Shown here: positions 1 to 8,287 of the stretch, piece after piece | Position numbering within the stretch: position 1 is the stretch's first letter | Layout of the letters: each line of letters begins with the position of its first letter | NCBI RefSeq assembly: GCF_030159955.1 | Contig: NZ_BSNK01000002.1 | Coordinates: forward strand, 992,001 to 1,056,000 | Origin: Algimonas ampicilliniresistens | GTDB taxonomy: Bacteria > Pseudomonadota > Alphaproteobacteria > Caulobacterales > Maricaulaceae | DNA length: 64,000 bases | Reading direction: 5' to 3' | Translations under genes and position numbers: made by a program | Notes under the pieces: generated by a model | What the model was told of the DNA's origin: nothing | What the model saw: the letters and a program-made list of their open reading frames with translations, nothing else | Database searches by the model: none

Positions 1-1
1 T

Positions 2-952
2 GAGATCCACCGTTTCAACAAGGCGCAGCAAGACGGCTTTCTGCCCTTTGTCGAAGAGGGGGTGGTGACATTGGTTGGCGCGACAACGGAAAATCCGAGC
101 TTCGAGCTTAACGCCGCGCTTCTGTCACGCGCGCAAGTGTTTGTGCTCAACCGATTGGATGCGGCGGCGCTAGAGGGATTGCTGGCGCGGGCGGAACGGC
201 TGCTGGAGCGCGCCTTGCCGGTGACGCAGGATGCGCGGGCGCAGCTGATCGATTTTGCCGATGGGGATGGGCGCTATCTCCTGACATTGGCGGATGAGGT
301 GTTCGCGCAGAAGGCAGAACTGGACGCGGCGGCGCTGGGCAAATTTCTGCAAAAGCGCGCCCCGGTGTACGACAAGAGCGGGGAGTCGCATTACAATCTG
401 ATTTCCGCGTTGCACAAATCGATGCGCGGTTCGGACGTTGATGCGGCGCTATATTGGCTCGCGCGGATGATCGATGGCGGCGAAGATCCGCGCTACCTCG
501 CGCGGCGGATCGTGCGCTTTGCAAGCGAAGACATAGGCGCGGCCGATCCCGTCGCGCTGATGATTTCGGCGGAAGCGGCCCGGACCTATGAGCGGCTCGG
601 CAGTCCGGAAGGCGAGCTGGCGCTAGCCCATGCGGTCATCCATTGCGCCACCGCGCCGAAGAGCAATGCGGTCTACACAGCGTGGAAAGCGGCGAGCGCA
701 CTGGCGAAGAGAACGGGCTCAGTCGCGCCGCCCAAACATATTCTCAACGCGCCGACCAAAATGATGAAGTCGCTCGGCTACGGCGCGGGCTATCAATATG
801 ATCATGATGCAGAGGACGGGTTTTCTGGCGCGGATTATTGGCCGGACGAGATGGAGCGCGTGGCGCTCTATCAGCCGAAACAGGCGGGCCGGGAAAGTGC
901 GATCGCGGACCGGATGGCGCGCTGGCAGGCGCTACGTGAGGGCCGCAAATAA
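2..952 (+). CDS. rarA: Replication-associated recombination protein A (RarA/MgsA), 3' part
   Basis: This is the C-terminal 316 residues of an AAA+ ATPase of the RarA/MgsA/WRNIP1 family, which acts at stalled replication forks. The reading frame is open from base 2, so the start and Walker A lie outside the window. The visible part begins in the Walker B/sensor 1 region (EIHRFNKAQQD, then GATTENPSFELN). The arginine-finger region (LLSRAQVF) and the tetramerisation domain follow, including YDKSGESHYNLISALHKS and the GEDPRYLARRIVRFASEDIG block that is highly characteristic of RarA. A hybrid histidine kinase follows 49 bp downstream on the same strand and is not functionally related. Family assignment is secure; only the 5' end is missing because of the window edge. 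Confidence 0.95.
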   Translation, partial: EIHRFNKAQQDGFLPFVEEGVVTLVGATTENPSFELNAALLSRAQVFVLNRLDAAALEGLLARAERLLERALPVTQDARAQLIDFADGDGRYLLTLADEVFAQKAELDAAALGKFLQKRAPVYDKSGESHYNLISALHKSMRGSDVDAALYWLARMIDGGEDPRYLARRIVRFASEDIGAADPVALMISAEAARTYERLGSPEGELALAHAVIHCATAPKSNAVYTAWKAASALAKRTGSVAPPKHILNAPTKMMKSLGYGAGYQYDHDAEDGFSGADYWPDEMERVALYQPKQAGRESAIADRMARWQALREGRK

Positions 953-1001
953 CGCGCGTCAAAAGACTGTCATAAAGGAAATAGACCCTATAGATGGAAT
1001 C

Positions 1002-2576
1002 ATGACCGCTTTGTCGTCATCATCTGCGCATCCGATTGTGCCGCAAGGCAGCACGCTGGATCTGCTCAAGCATGTGCTCGATGTGCTGCCCAACCCGGTC
1101 TATGTGAAAGACCGAAGCCATATTTGGGTTGAGGCCAACAAAGCCTTCTGTGATCTGCTCGGTCGTCCGCGCGACGCTCTGCTCGGTAAGTCAGATTATG
1201 ATTTTAACCCGCCCGAACAGGCGGATATTTTCTGGGCCATGGATGATGAGGTGTTCCGCACGCACGGCAAGAACATCAACCAGGAAGAGACTGTGAACGC
1301 TCAGGGTGAGACGCTGTGGGTGCAATCGCAGAAAAGCTATTTCTGCGCTGAAGATGGTTCTGAATATCTCGTCGGGGTTCTCACCGATCTGACAGACATG
1401 AAAGCGCATGAGGCTGAGTTGGCAGAGGCTGAACAGGATGCGTTGGCGGCTGCGCGAGCCAAATCTGAGTTCCTCGCCAATATGAGCCATGAAATCCGTA
1501 CCCCGATGAACGGTGTTTTGGGTATGACCCAGATCCTGCGCGGCACAGAGTTAAGCGAGATGCAGTCGGAACTGGTCGAGACTTTAGGTCGATCGGGCAA
1601 TGCGCTGCTGAGCTTGATCGACGATATTCTCGATTTCTCAAAAATCGAAGCGGGTCAGTTGCAACTCTCGCCGGAGCCGTTTGAATTGCGCAGCATGGTG
1701 GACGATGTGGCGGTGCTACTGGGGACAGTAGCGCGCGACAAGGGGCTGGACCTGTTGGTCAAATTTGCGCCGGGACTGCCCGATATTGTTATCGGGGATG
1801 CTGGGCGGTTGCGTCAAATCATGATGAATTTGATCGGCAATGCCGTCAAATTCACAGACGCTGGATATGTCTGTGTGGAAGTCGACGGGCAGATCAACGC
1901 TGACATACTGCAGCTGTCGGCCAGTGTGTGTGACACAGGCATTGGCATCGCTGCGGATAAGCTTTTGACGATTTTTGAGAAGTTCCAACAGGCGGATGGG
2001 TCGACCACACGCCTCTATGGTGGCACTGGGCTGGGACTCGCAATTTCTCGCGACTTAGCATTGCTGATGGACGGTACACTCACGGCGACATCTGTGCCGG
2101 GCGAGGGCGCGCGATTTACGCTTAATGTGGCTCTACCCATCGTGGACGGGGCAGCGGCTTGTGCTTTGGAGACCCCCGTCGACCCATCGCTGGAGAGATT
2201 AAAAATACTCGCCGTCGACGACATTCCTCTTAATCTCGATATTATCAAATCTCAGCTTGAACAGTTGGGATTATCTGCGGATGTCGTCGCGTCTGCTAAA
2301 GACGCTGTCGAACACCTCGTTGCCGCAGAAAAAGCCGGCGATCCCTACACGCTTTTAATCACAGATTACCAAATGCCAAATTTGGATGGATTGAAACTGG
2401 CGCAGTCTCTGCGTAAATATCCGCGCTTCGCCAGTCTCGCCATTATTGTCATGTCGTCGGTGAACGATGCGACCGTGAAGGCAGGATTTAAATCCGTGGG
2501 CGTCGAAGACTATCTCGTAAAGCCGATTGTGATGACAGACTTTAACCGAATGCTCTCGCGGCTAAGCAGCGGTTAG
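1002..2576 (+). CDS. PAS-domain hybrid sensor histidine kinase with C-terminal receiver
   Basis: This is a cytoplasmic hybrid histidine kinase of 524 residues. An N-terminal PAS domain (about 20-135) is followed by a short coiled linker and a HisKA domain with the phosphoacceptor His163 (LANMSHEIRTPMNG). A HATPase_c domain (about 265-380) has the N box NLIGNAVKF, the G1 box DTGIGI and the G2 box GTGLGLAIS. The C-terminal receiver (about 400-520) has the acidic pair D406/D407, the predicted phospho-Asp455 (LITDYQMP) and Lys507. The frame is open upstream to 798, but the ATG at 1002 was chosen because the upstream stretch overlaps rarA and has Arg-rich shadow composition. No transmembrane segment is seen. 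No partner regulator or histidine phosphotransferase is adjacent, so the pathway is unknown. Confidence 0.9.
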   Translation: MTALSSSSAHPIVPQGSTLDLLKHVLDVLPNPVYVKDRSHIWVEANKAFCDLLGRPRDALLGKSDYDFNPPEQADIFWAMDDEVFRTHGKNINQEETVNAQGETLWVQSQKSYFCAEDGSEYLVGVLTDLTDMKAHEAELAEAEQDALAAARAKSEFLANMSHEIRTPMNGVLGMTQILRGTELSEMQSELVETLGRSGNALLSLIDDILDFSKIEAGQLQLSPEPFELRSMVDDVAVLLGTVARDKGLDLLVKFAPGLPDIVIGDAGRLRQIMMNLIGNAVKFTDAGYVCVEVDGQINADILQLSASVCDTGIGIAADKLLTIFEKFQQADGSTTRLYGGTGLGLAISRDLALLMDGTLTATSVPGEGARFTLNVALPIVDGAAACALETPVDPSLERLKILAVDDIPLNLDIIKSQLEQLGLSADVVASAKDAVEHLVAAEKAGDPYTLLITDYQMPNLDGLKLAQSLRKYPRFASLAIIVMSSVNDATVKAGFKSVGVEDYLVKPIVMTDFNRMLSRLSSG

Positions 2577-2640
2577 GGAGTATCTCCTAGCGATCTCTGA
2601 GAGAGTGCTCTCTGATCCCCGGTTTTTCCAGCCATGCTAA

Positions 2641-2677
2641 TAAGAAAGCGCCGCCGCCCGGGGAGAGACGACGGCGC
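2641..2677 (-). terminator. Rho-independent-like terminator for the AhpD-like gene
   Basis: Read on the minus strand, an 11-bp stem (GCGCCGTCGTC against GGCGGCGGCGC, two G-U wobbles, 8-nt loop) is followed by TTTCTTATT. It lies about 40 bp downstream of the stop codon of the leftward gene at 2717-3286. The tail is not a pure T run. Confidence 0.55.
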
Positions 2678-2716
2678 AGACAGCCTAGTGATGAGGACGG
2701 GTGTGAAACCCGGGGA

Positions 2717-3286
2717 CTAGGCCGCTTGACGAACCTCGTCACGGCTCCAAGCATTTGGTTGGAAGGCCGTGTCTAGCGGCGTGCTCGCGATATGGTTTGT
2801 ATAGTTGGACAAGACTTTAAACGCCGTGCCGAGAACGACTTCGAGCACTTGCTGTTGACCATAGCCAGCCGCGAAGAATGCATCGAGATTATCTTGAGTT
2901 GGCCAGCCGCGAGTCTCATTTACGACGCGGGCGAACGTGCGTAGCGCTTCAAGCTTCGCCTCAGCAATCGGCGTATTGGTGCGAAGGCTTTCGATGACGT
3001 CAGCGGGAACGCCAGTCGCTTGGCTGATCGTCGTGTGGGCGGCCATGCAATAGTCGCAGCCATTGAGCCGGTTGTTCGTCATCAGTACGATTTGCTGCTC
3101 GGTTGGGGAGAAGCTGGTCTTGTTCAAAAGTTCACCGAGCTGAGCATAGGCATTCAGCAAGGATGGGGCTTCGGCCATGGTTGCGAACAGGTTCGGGATA
3201 AAGCCAAGTGACCCTTGCGCGCCTTTGAGAGTCGCTTGGGCGGTTTGCGGGGCGGAGTCGACGGTGTGAAGTGTGAAGTCAGTCAT
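2717..3286 (-). CDS. Carboxymuconolactone decarboxylase / AhpD-like protein
   Basis: This 189-residue protein belongs to the AhpD-like (CMD) superfamily, whose members act as peroxidase-coupled disulfide reductants or as decarboxylases. The redox motif C77-x-x-C80 followed by His84 (CDYCMAAHTT) is intact, as in alkylhydroperoxidase AhpD. N- and C-terminal helices fit the single-domain fold. It is transcribed leftward and divergently from the enoyl-CoA hydratase at 3507. The spacer between them carries two inverted repeats that look like TetR-type operators, so the two genes may be co-regulated. No AhpC or regulator gene is adjacent, so the physiological partner is unknown. Confidence 0.88.
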   Translation of the reverse strand: MTDFTLHTVDSAPQTAQATLKGAQGSLGFIPNLFATMAEAPSLLNAYAQLGELLNKTSFSPTEQQIVLMTNNRLNGCDYCMAAHTTISQATGVPADVIESLRTNTPIAEAKLEALRTFARVVNETRGWPTQDNLDAFFAAGYGQQQVLEVVLGTAFKVLSNYTNHIASTPLDTAFQPNAWSRDEVRQAA

Positions 3287-3345
3287 GATGGTCTCTTTCG
3301 TTTGGGTCTGGTCGACCCTGCGATCGGGTTAAGTGATTAGTTTTA

Positions 3346-3382
3346 GACCGTTCGGTCCATTTCTATTTGGACCCACTGGTCC
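3346..3382. promoter_or_regulatory. Paired TetR-like operator sites in a divergent promoter
   Basis: Two inverted repeats sit 24 bp centre to centre between the divergent genes at 2717-3286 and 3507-4340. They are GACCG-TT-CGGTC (3346-3357) and GGACC-CACT-GGTCC (3369-3382). The GACCG/CGGTC arms resemble operators often bound by TetR-family repressors in alphaproteobacteria. This is inference from pattern; no TetR gene is visible in the window. Confidence 0.45.
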
Positions 3383-3506
3383 AGTATTTCAAATCACAAC
3401 GCATCACGTCCGATCACAGCCGTGTGAGCATCCGACTTTTGATGAGGCAATGATCGCGTGGACGCGACGGAGGCGGGCGGTTAGTCAGGATTCAAAGGAG
3501 ACCATC

Positions 3507-4340
3507 ATGTCAGACATCGTTCTATCGTCCCGAGATTCAGACGTCGGGTCCGTTGCAATTGTCACGCTGAACCGGCCCAAGGCGATGAACAGTTTCAACA
3601 TCGCGCTGTTCCAGCGGATGGTCACAGTGTTCGACGAGCTAGACCGAGACGACAGCGTTCGGGCGATTGTTCTAACGGGGCAGGGTCGGGCCTTTTGTGC
3701 GGGCGCGGACATTTCGGATGGATTTGGCTCGGCTGGGTTGGATTTTGAAGCGGAACGAGTGGACGGTGTGCCGCGCGATACAGGCGGCGTGCTAAATTTG
3801 GCGATCGCTCGTCTCGATACGCCAGTGATAGCCGCGATCAACGGATCCGCTGTGGGTGTAGGTCTAACCATGACGTTGCCGTGCGATATTCGGATCGCCG
3901 CGCGGAAAGCGAAATATGCGTTCCCTTTTGTCCGGCGCGGGATTGTCTTCGACGGGGCAGCGAGCTTTTATTTACCTAAACTGGTCGGGTTTTCCAAAGC
4001 GACGCAATGGTCCCTCACCGGGTCTTTCATCGATCCCGAGGATGCGCTGAACGCGGGTCTATTCTCTGAATTACATGACAATGAGGCCGTCTTGCCGCGC
4101 GCGATGGAACTGGCGCGGGACATTGCCATCAACTGCTCACCGGAAGCTGTGTCGCAAAATAAACGCCTGCTCCGGGCTACAATGCTGGGGCACGGCACAC
4201 TCGCGACCGAACCCTTCACAGCGCATATGGCGGAGAGCGATTTGTTAGAGCAGATGTTTGTCGCGCCAGATTGCGAAGAGGGTGTGCGGGCGTTTTTGGA
4301 AAAGAGAGCGCCACGCTTCGCTGATCGTGATACGGGTTAG
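3507..4340 (+). CDS. Enoyl-CoA hydratase/isomerase family protein
   Basis: This is a crotonase-fold enzyme of 277 residues acting on acyl-CoA thioesters, probably in fatty-acid breakdown. Oxyanion-hole regions are visible at RAFCAGADIS (61-70) and GSAVGVG (113-119). The region that in classical hydratases carries the two catalytic Glu reads FVRRGIVFDGAASFYLPKLV, as in a crotonase subgroup whose precise reaction is unclear. The start at 3507 is supported by AAAGGAG 7 bp upstream; the frame extends further back but only into the promoter region. It diverges from the AhpD-like gene, with putative operators between them. Confidence 0.9.
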   Translation: MSDIVLSSRDSDVGSVAIVTLNRPKAMNSFNIALFQRMVTVFDELDRDDSVRAIVLTGQGRAFCAGADISDGFGSAGLDFEAERVDGVPRDTGGVLNLAIARLDTPVIAAINGSAVGVGLTMTLPCDIRIAARKAKYAFPFVRRGIVFDGAASFYLPKLVGFSKATQWSLTGSFIDPEDALNAGLFSELHDNEAVLPRAMELARDIAINCSPEAVSQNKRLLRATMLGHGTLATEPFTAHMAESDLLEQMFVAPDCEEGVRAFLEKRAPRFADRDTG

Positions 4341-4402
4341 GAGACGCTAGAGTATATTAATGTTTGTAAGGCTGTGGTTGCGATCGTGAGAAGGATAAGA
4401 TC

Positions 4403-4675
4403 ATGAATGAAAAGCAGAGAGCGAACTGGTTAAATATTCGGACCAAAGGTTACTGGCACTTTGTCATCGTGAGAGGCGTTTTGTTTTGGGGTATAGTCAC
4501 GGCCTTCATTTTCTCGGCACTCATGTCGGTTTTCAATGAGCCCAGCTTTCTCTTTTATCTACTTCTCGCCATTCCAACCTTCATGATCGGAGGGCTTTTT
4601 TGGGGTATGTGGACTTGGGCGTCGGCTGAAAAATCCTATAAGATACGTCAATCACAAAAGAGCCCGTCATTATGA
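4403..4675 (+). CDS. Small two-helix membrane protein, unknown function
   Basis: This is a 90-residue protein with two hydrophobic segments (about residues 22-46 and 50-72), a basic N-terminus and a polar, Lys-rich C-terminus. A good ribosome binding site (AGAAGGAT) precedes the ATG. Its stop codon overlaps the ATG of the DUF4197 lipoprotein gene by 4 bp (ATGA), so the two are translationally coupled and probably co-expressed. I do not recognise a family and assign no function. Confidence 0.7.
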   Translation: MNEKQRANWLNIRTKGYWHFVIVRGVLFWGIVTAFIFSALMSVFNEPSFLFYLLLAIPTFMIGGLFWGMWTWASAEKSYKIRQSQKSPSL

Positions 4676-5400
4676 CTCAAAGTCGAAAATTTGACCGACG
4701 TTTCGTCCTTTTGGGCGTTTCGGCTCTGTCCCTCACCGCGTGCGAAACCCTCGACCCAGCGCTAATCGAAAGCGTGCTCGGATCAGGCGCGTTAACGGAA
4801 GGGGATGCGGCTCTCGGTATTCGTGCCGCGCTCGACAATGGCGTCGGGAATGCGCTGAGCAATCTTGGGCGTCGTGACGGTTATTTCGGCAATCCCACTG
4901 TCAAAATCCCGCTTCCCGGCGTGTTGCAAGACTTACAGGGCTATCTGGCGCCGATCGGGGCAGATGGATTGTTGGTAGAATTGCAGCAGCAGCTGAACCG
5001 CGGGGCTGAGAAAGCCGCCCCTATTGCCCGTGATATTTTCATCGATGCGGTGCGGGGCCTGACGATTCAAGATGCGATCAACATTGTTCGCGGTCCAGAT
5101 ACTGCGGCGACGGATTATCTCCGTGACCGGACGACGACCAGCCTAATCAATCTGTTCTCGCCGATTATGGAGAGCGCTCTAGCCGATACGGGGGCGCTGC
5201 GATTGGTCGATGATATTGATCGGCAAGTTCCTGTGGGACTTCTCACAGGGAGTGGGGTCGATCTGAAATCTGACCTCATTGGCCACGGCGTCGACTATGG
5301 GTTGCGCGGCGTTTTCCACTTCATTGCCGAAGAAGAAAAAGCCATCCGTAAAGACCCGGCGGCCCGAACATCCGCTATTCTGAGACGTGTTTTCGGTTAA
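4672..5400 (+). CDS. DUF4197 domain lipoprotein
   Basis: This 242-residue protein matches the DUF4197 family over most of its length. Typical motifs are AALDNGVGNALSNLG, the GYFGNPTVKIPLP block, the NRGAEKAAPIARDIFIDA block and GPDTAATDYLR. The N-terminus is basic, then hydrophobic, then LTAC, a plausible lipobox that would anchor the mature protein to an envelope membrane. The function of DUF4197 is not established. The ATG overlaps the preceding membrane-protein stop by 4 bp. Confidence 0.85.
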   Translation: MTQSRKFDRRFVLLGVSALSLTACETLDPALIESVLGSGALTEGDAALGIRAALDNGVGNALSNLGRRDGYFGNPTVKIPLPGVLQDLQGYLAPIGADGLLVELQQQLNRGAEKAAPIARDIFIDAVRGLTIQDAINIVRGPDTAATDYLRDRTTTSLINLFSPIMESALADTGALRLVDDIDRQVPVGLLTGSGVDLKSDLIGHGVDYGLRGVFHFIAEEEKAIRKDPAARTSAILRRVFG

Positions 5401-5483
5401 ATCAGCTTAATTCGGTACCGAAACGACCTAAAATCGATGGTTAATGCATTATTAACTTTCGTCTCCTGCCAATCTGTGATGAC

Positions 5484-5551
5484 TATAATACCGGGTAGCG
5501 TTGACCCTCCCCTTTGGGGTCTACGTGTGGGGCGTAGACAGGTTTGGGGAG
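5484..5551 (+). promoter_or_regulatory. Putative promoter and structured leader of a small ORF
   Basis: A TATAAT hexamer lies at 5484-5489. It is followed by two mutually exclusive hairpins, CCCC-TTT-GGGG (5509-5519) and GTCTACG-N7-CGTAGAC (5519-5539), and then by GGGGAG (5546-5551), 7 bp before a TTG start. No clear -35 box is seen. Shared bases at 5519-5520 mean that only one stem can form fully at a time. Confidence 0.35.
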
Positions 5552-5558
5552 AACCATC

Positions 5559-5879
5559 TTGGCGACATTTGGGAAATTTTGGAAATCAGCAAAGCGGCGT
5601 CCGAGCGCACGGATCGACATTATCTTCGATGATGCCGATATCCCTGATCTATCAAACTCCGGAATGTTCATTGCCAGTGGTCTTCGCGCGGCGCGCGGCG
5701 CGCAAACGTCCCTTCGTCGCACGATCCTCAATGACGTTGCGAATGTCCTGCAATGCAGCCCAGATGAGCTGGGCTTTCTATTTATGGACCCAGTGATTGC
5801 TGCGAATGATAGTGATCCTGTCATGATGCCGGATTTCCACGCGACATTACAGAGCGAGACACGCGCGGCTGTACGCTGA
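5559..5879 (+). CDS. Hypothetical protein
   Basis: This is a predicted 106-residue soluble protein with no recognised family. The TTG start at 5559 is chosen because GGGGAG sits 7 bp upstream; another in-frame TTG lies at 5544. The protein has a basic N-terminal third and a helix-rich middle. Competing frames over the same DNA (both strands) give low-complexity or Arg-rich products and look less likely. Existence as a gene is moderately supported by the ribosome binding site and the putative promoter only. Confidence 0.45.
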   Translation: MATFGKFWKSAKRRPSARIDIIFDDADIPDLSNSGMFIASGLRAARGAQTSLRRTILNDVANVLQCSPDELGFLFMDPVIAANDSDPVMMPDFHATLQSETRAAVR

Positions 5880-5953
5880 GCCTTGGACTTGCCGCCACAT
5901 GGTCGCAGTCTGACCTTGTTCAGCCATCATTCGGCCTAAGCTATTTATAACGA

Positions 5954-5978
5954 CCTCCTGAGATTTATTGCTAGGAGG
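5954..5978 (+). promoter_or_regulatory. Hairpin that could mask the creD Shine-Dalgarno
   Basis: CCTCCT (5954-5959) is complementary to AGGAGG (5973-5978), which is the ribosome binding site 5 bp before the creD ATG. The pair is separated by 13 nt. Folding would hide the ribosome binding site. Confidence 0.4.
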
Positions 5979-5983
5979 CTGTC

Positions 5984-7426
5984 ATGATCAACCGTTCTCA
6001 ATCCCCGAATCCGAGTTCGCCGCCGGGATCAGGCTCGCGGTCACTTGGGCTGAAGCTCATCGTGATTCTGGCGCTGATCGTGCTCATGGCTGTGCCGGTC
6101 ATGTTCATATCATTCATCAGCTTTGAGCGGTCATCCCGCGCCGATGAGGTAACCCGCGAAGTGAGCCAAACTTATGGTGGTGAACAGCGATTACTGGGCC
6201 CCGTCCTCGTTGTGCCTTATCGTGAAACCCTGCACAACGGTGGAATTCGTGAGGGCGATTACATAGTTTCGGCTCTGATGGGTGAGGCAGTTCTGGACGG
6301 CGTCACAGTCGAAGAGAAAACTCGGTCTCTTTATAAGGTTCCGATTTACACGGCGGACGCAACATTCTCTGCGACTTTGCCAGATTTGAAAGAGACCTTG
6401 CCTCGACAAACGGGGCTCACCTTCGACATGGAGCAAGCCAAAATTGTCGTGGGGATTGGCGATGTGACGGGTCTCCGGTCCGACGCGAGTTTGACGGTTG
6501 GTGGCCAGACACTGACGTTCGAGCCATATTCAGGCGCAGCGCGCTTTGATGGATCCGACAGGATGTATGAGGTGGAAGCTGCGCGAAGACACACTCAGCA
6601 GCAATCAACAACGCCGCCCATTATTTATGATCGGTTAGATTCGGGCGGCGTAACGCTGCTCTCTGTTCCTGTGTCCAATTTGTTCAGCGAAGGCGAGACG
6701 ACCGTCTCGGCACAAATTGCTTTTACAGGTGCGAACCGGCTTTCTGTTTTACCTTATGCCAAAAGTACGACGTTACGGATGAGTTCAGATTGGCCGCATC
6801 CGGGTTTTGCGGGCCGTTTTCCGCCCGGAGACCGAACAATCACGGAGACGGGGTTTTCCGCCGAATGGACCGTTCCATATCTACGGCGCGGTTTACCATC
6901 TCAAGGTCGGGCGGGAGAGCTGATGGGTTTGGTCCACGGCAACTCGGATATGCAGGTCAATTTCGTCAGCCCGCTCAACCCATATCAAACCGTCAATCGG
7001 GCGCTGAAATATGCGGTGCTGTTCATTGGTCTCGTCTTTCTCGCCTATTTCCTCATGGAAACCTTACTCGGTGTAAGAGTTCATCCTGCGCAATATCTGC
7101 TGATCGGGATCGCCCAGGCCGTGTTCTACCTGCTGCTGCTCGCCTTCGCTGAACATATCGGGTTTACTCTGGCCTTTCTATTGAGCGCCACCGCGACCGT
7201 TGCTTTGACAGCGGGCTATGCAGGCGCTGTCTTCGGGCGGGGTTTCATCTGGAAATCAGCGCTTGTCTTTGGATCGGTTTACGCCTTGCTTTTCGTGCTG
7301 ATGCGTATTCAGGACTTTGCATTGATGGTCGGCGCACTGGTCAGCTTCGTCGCCGTTGCCGCGACCCTGTATCTGACGCGGAATTTGAACTGGTATGGCG
7401 ACAAAATGCCTGACCTAGAACGGTGA
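5984..7426 (+). CDS. creD: Inner membrane protein CreD
   Basis: This is a 480-residue CreD (Cet) family protein, an inner membrane protein tied in enterobacteria to the CreBC regulon and envelope integrity. It has one N-terminal transmembrane helix (about 22-47). A large periplasmic domain follows, containing the family motif around GPVLVVPY and the PLNPYQTVNRALKYAVLFIG block. At least five C-terminal helices then include the characteristic YFLMETL stretch and a final NWYGD. AGGAGG lies 5 bp before the ATG, but a complementary CCTCCT upstream may sequester it. No creB/creC genes are adjacent. Confidence 0.92.
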   Translation: MINRSQSPNPSSPPGSGSRSLGLKLIVILALIVLMAVPVMFISFISFERSSRADEVTREVSQTYGGEQRLLGPVLVVPYRETLHNGGIREGDYIVSALMGEAVLDGVTVEEKTRSLYKVPIYTADATFSATLPDLKETLPRQTGLTFDMEQAKIVVGIGDVTGLRSDASLTVGGQTLTFEPYSGAARFDGSDRMYEVEAARRHTQQQSTTPPIIYDRLDSGGVTLLSVPVSNLFSEGETTVSAQIAFTGANRLSVLPYAKSTTLRMSSDWPHPGFAGRFPPGDRTITETGFSAEWTVPYLRRGLPSQGRAGELMGLVHGNSDMQVNFVSPLNPYQTVNRALKYAVLFIGLVFLAYFLMETLLGVRVHPAQYLLIGIAQAVFYLLLLAFAEHIGFTLAFLLSATATVALTAGYAGAVFGRGFIWKSALVFGSVYALLFVLMRIQDFALMVGALVSFVAVAATLYLTRNLNWYGDKMPDLER

Positions 7427-7458
7427 ATCCAATCGACTAAGGACTTCGTTTCTTACAC

Positions 7459-7482
7459 AGACCCCGCTATAGAGCGGGGTCT
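7459..7482 (+). other. Perfect 10-bp inverted repeat between creD and sdhB
   Basis: AGACCCCGCT (7459-7468), loop ATAG and AGCGGGGTCT (7473-7482) form a very stable hairpin 33 bp after the creD stop and 19 bp before the sdhB ATG. No T run follows on either strand, so it is either a T-poor terminator for creD or a leader structure of sdhB. Confidence 0.5.
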
Positions 7483-7501
7483 ATAGGAAAAGGATGTCCA
7501 C

Positions 7502-8281
7502 ATGGTTCAGCTCACGCTGCCCAAAAATTCTAAGATCGGCAAAGGCAAGGTCTTCAAGTCTGAAGGTGCGAGCGCAAATCTGCGCACGTTCAAGATCTAT
7601 CGTTATGATCCATCGGATGGTGGTCAGCCGAGCTGGGATAGCTATCAGATCGACCTGAGCGAATGTGGACCAATGGTTCTCGACGCGCTGTTTAAGATCA
7701 AGAATGAGATTGATCCGACTCTCGCCTTCCGTCGATCCTGTCGCGAAGGCGTCTGTGGATCCTGCGCAATGAATATTGGTGGGCGGAACACGCTGGCCTG
7801 CACCCGCGCGATTGATGATGTGCCGGGCGGTGATGTGACAATCAGTCCATTGCCGCACTTGCCAGTCGTACGTGATCTCGTTCCTGACCTATCCAACTTT
7901 TACAAGCAGTATGCATCGATCGAGCCTTGGCTGCACACAACCGAAGCGGAACCCAAGGAAGAATTCCTTCAGACGCCTGAAGACCGAGAAAAACTAGACG
8001 GTTATTATGAATGTATTCTGTGCGCGTCATGTTCGACGTCTTGCCCGTCCTATTGGTGGAATGGCGATCGCTATCTTGGCCCCGCGGCGCTGTTACAGGC
8101 TTACCGCTGGTTGGTGGACAGCCGCGATGATGCCAAAACCGCACGGCTGGATGAATTGGAAGATCCGTTCAAGCTTTATCGCTGCCACACGATTATGAAC
8201 TGCGCCAATGTTTGTCCCAAGGGTTTGAACCCGGCGAAGGCGATTGCTGAAATTAAGAAAATGATGGTTGAGCGCGCGTAG
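7502..8281 (+). CDS. sdhB: Succinate dehydrogenase iron-sulfur subunit
   Basis: This 259-residue protein is the iron-sulfur subunit of complex II, which passes electrons from the flavoprotein to quinone at the inner membrane. The [2Fe-2S] cysteines are visible at [10 protein letters not shown] and the later LAC (C80, C85, C88, C100). The [4Fe-4S]/[3Fe-4S] cysteines are in [12 protein letters not shown] and [25 protein letters not shown] precedes the ATG. Unusually, sdhC, sdhD and sdhA are not next to it: creD lies upstream and a histidine kinase on the other strand lies downstream. It must therefore be expressed separately from the other subunits or have been moved. Confidence 0.96.
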   Translation: MVQLTLPKNSKIGKGKVFKSEGASANLRTFKIYRYDPSDGGQPSWDSYQIDLSECGPMVLDALFKIKNEIDPTLAFRRSCREGVCGSCAMNIGGRNTLACTRAIDDVPGGDVTISPLPHLPVVRDLVPDLSNFYKQYASIEPWLHTTEAEPKEEFLQTPEDREKLDGYYECILCASCSTSCPSYWWNGDRYLGPAALLQAYRWLVDSRDDAKTARLDELEDPFKLYRCHTIMNCANVCPKGLNPAKAIAEIKKMMVERA

Positions 8282-8287
8282 CACTCA

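Noticed and set aside
798-1001. Upstream extension of the hybrid kinase
   Set aside because: It overlaps the end of rarA and translates to an Arg-rich shadow; the ATG at 1002 starts just before the PAS domain.
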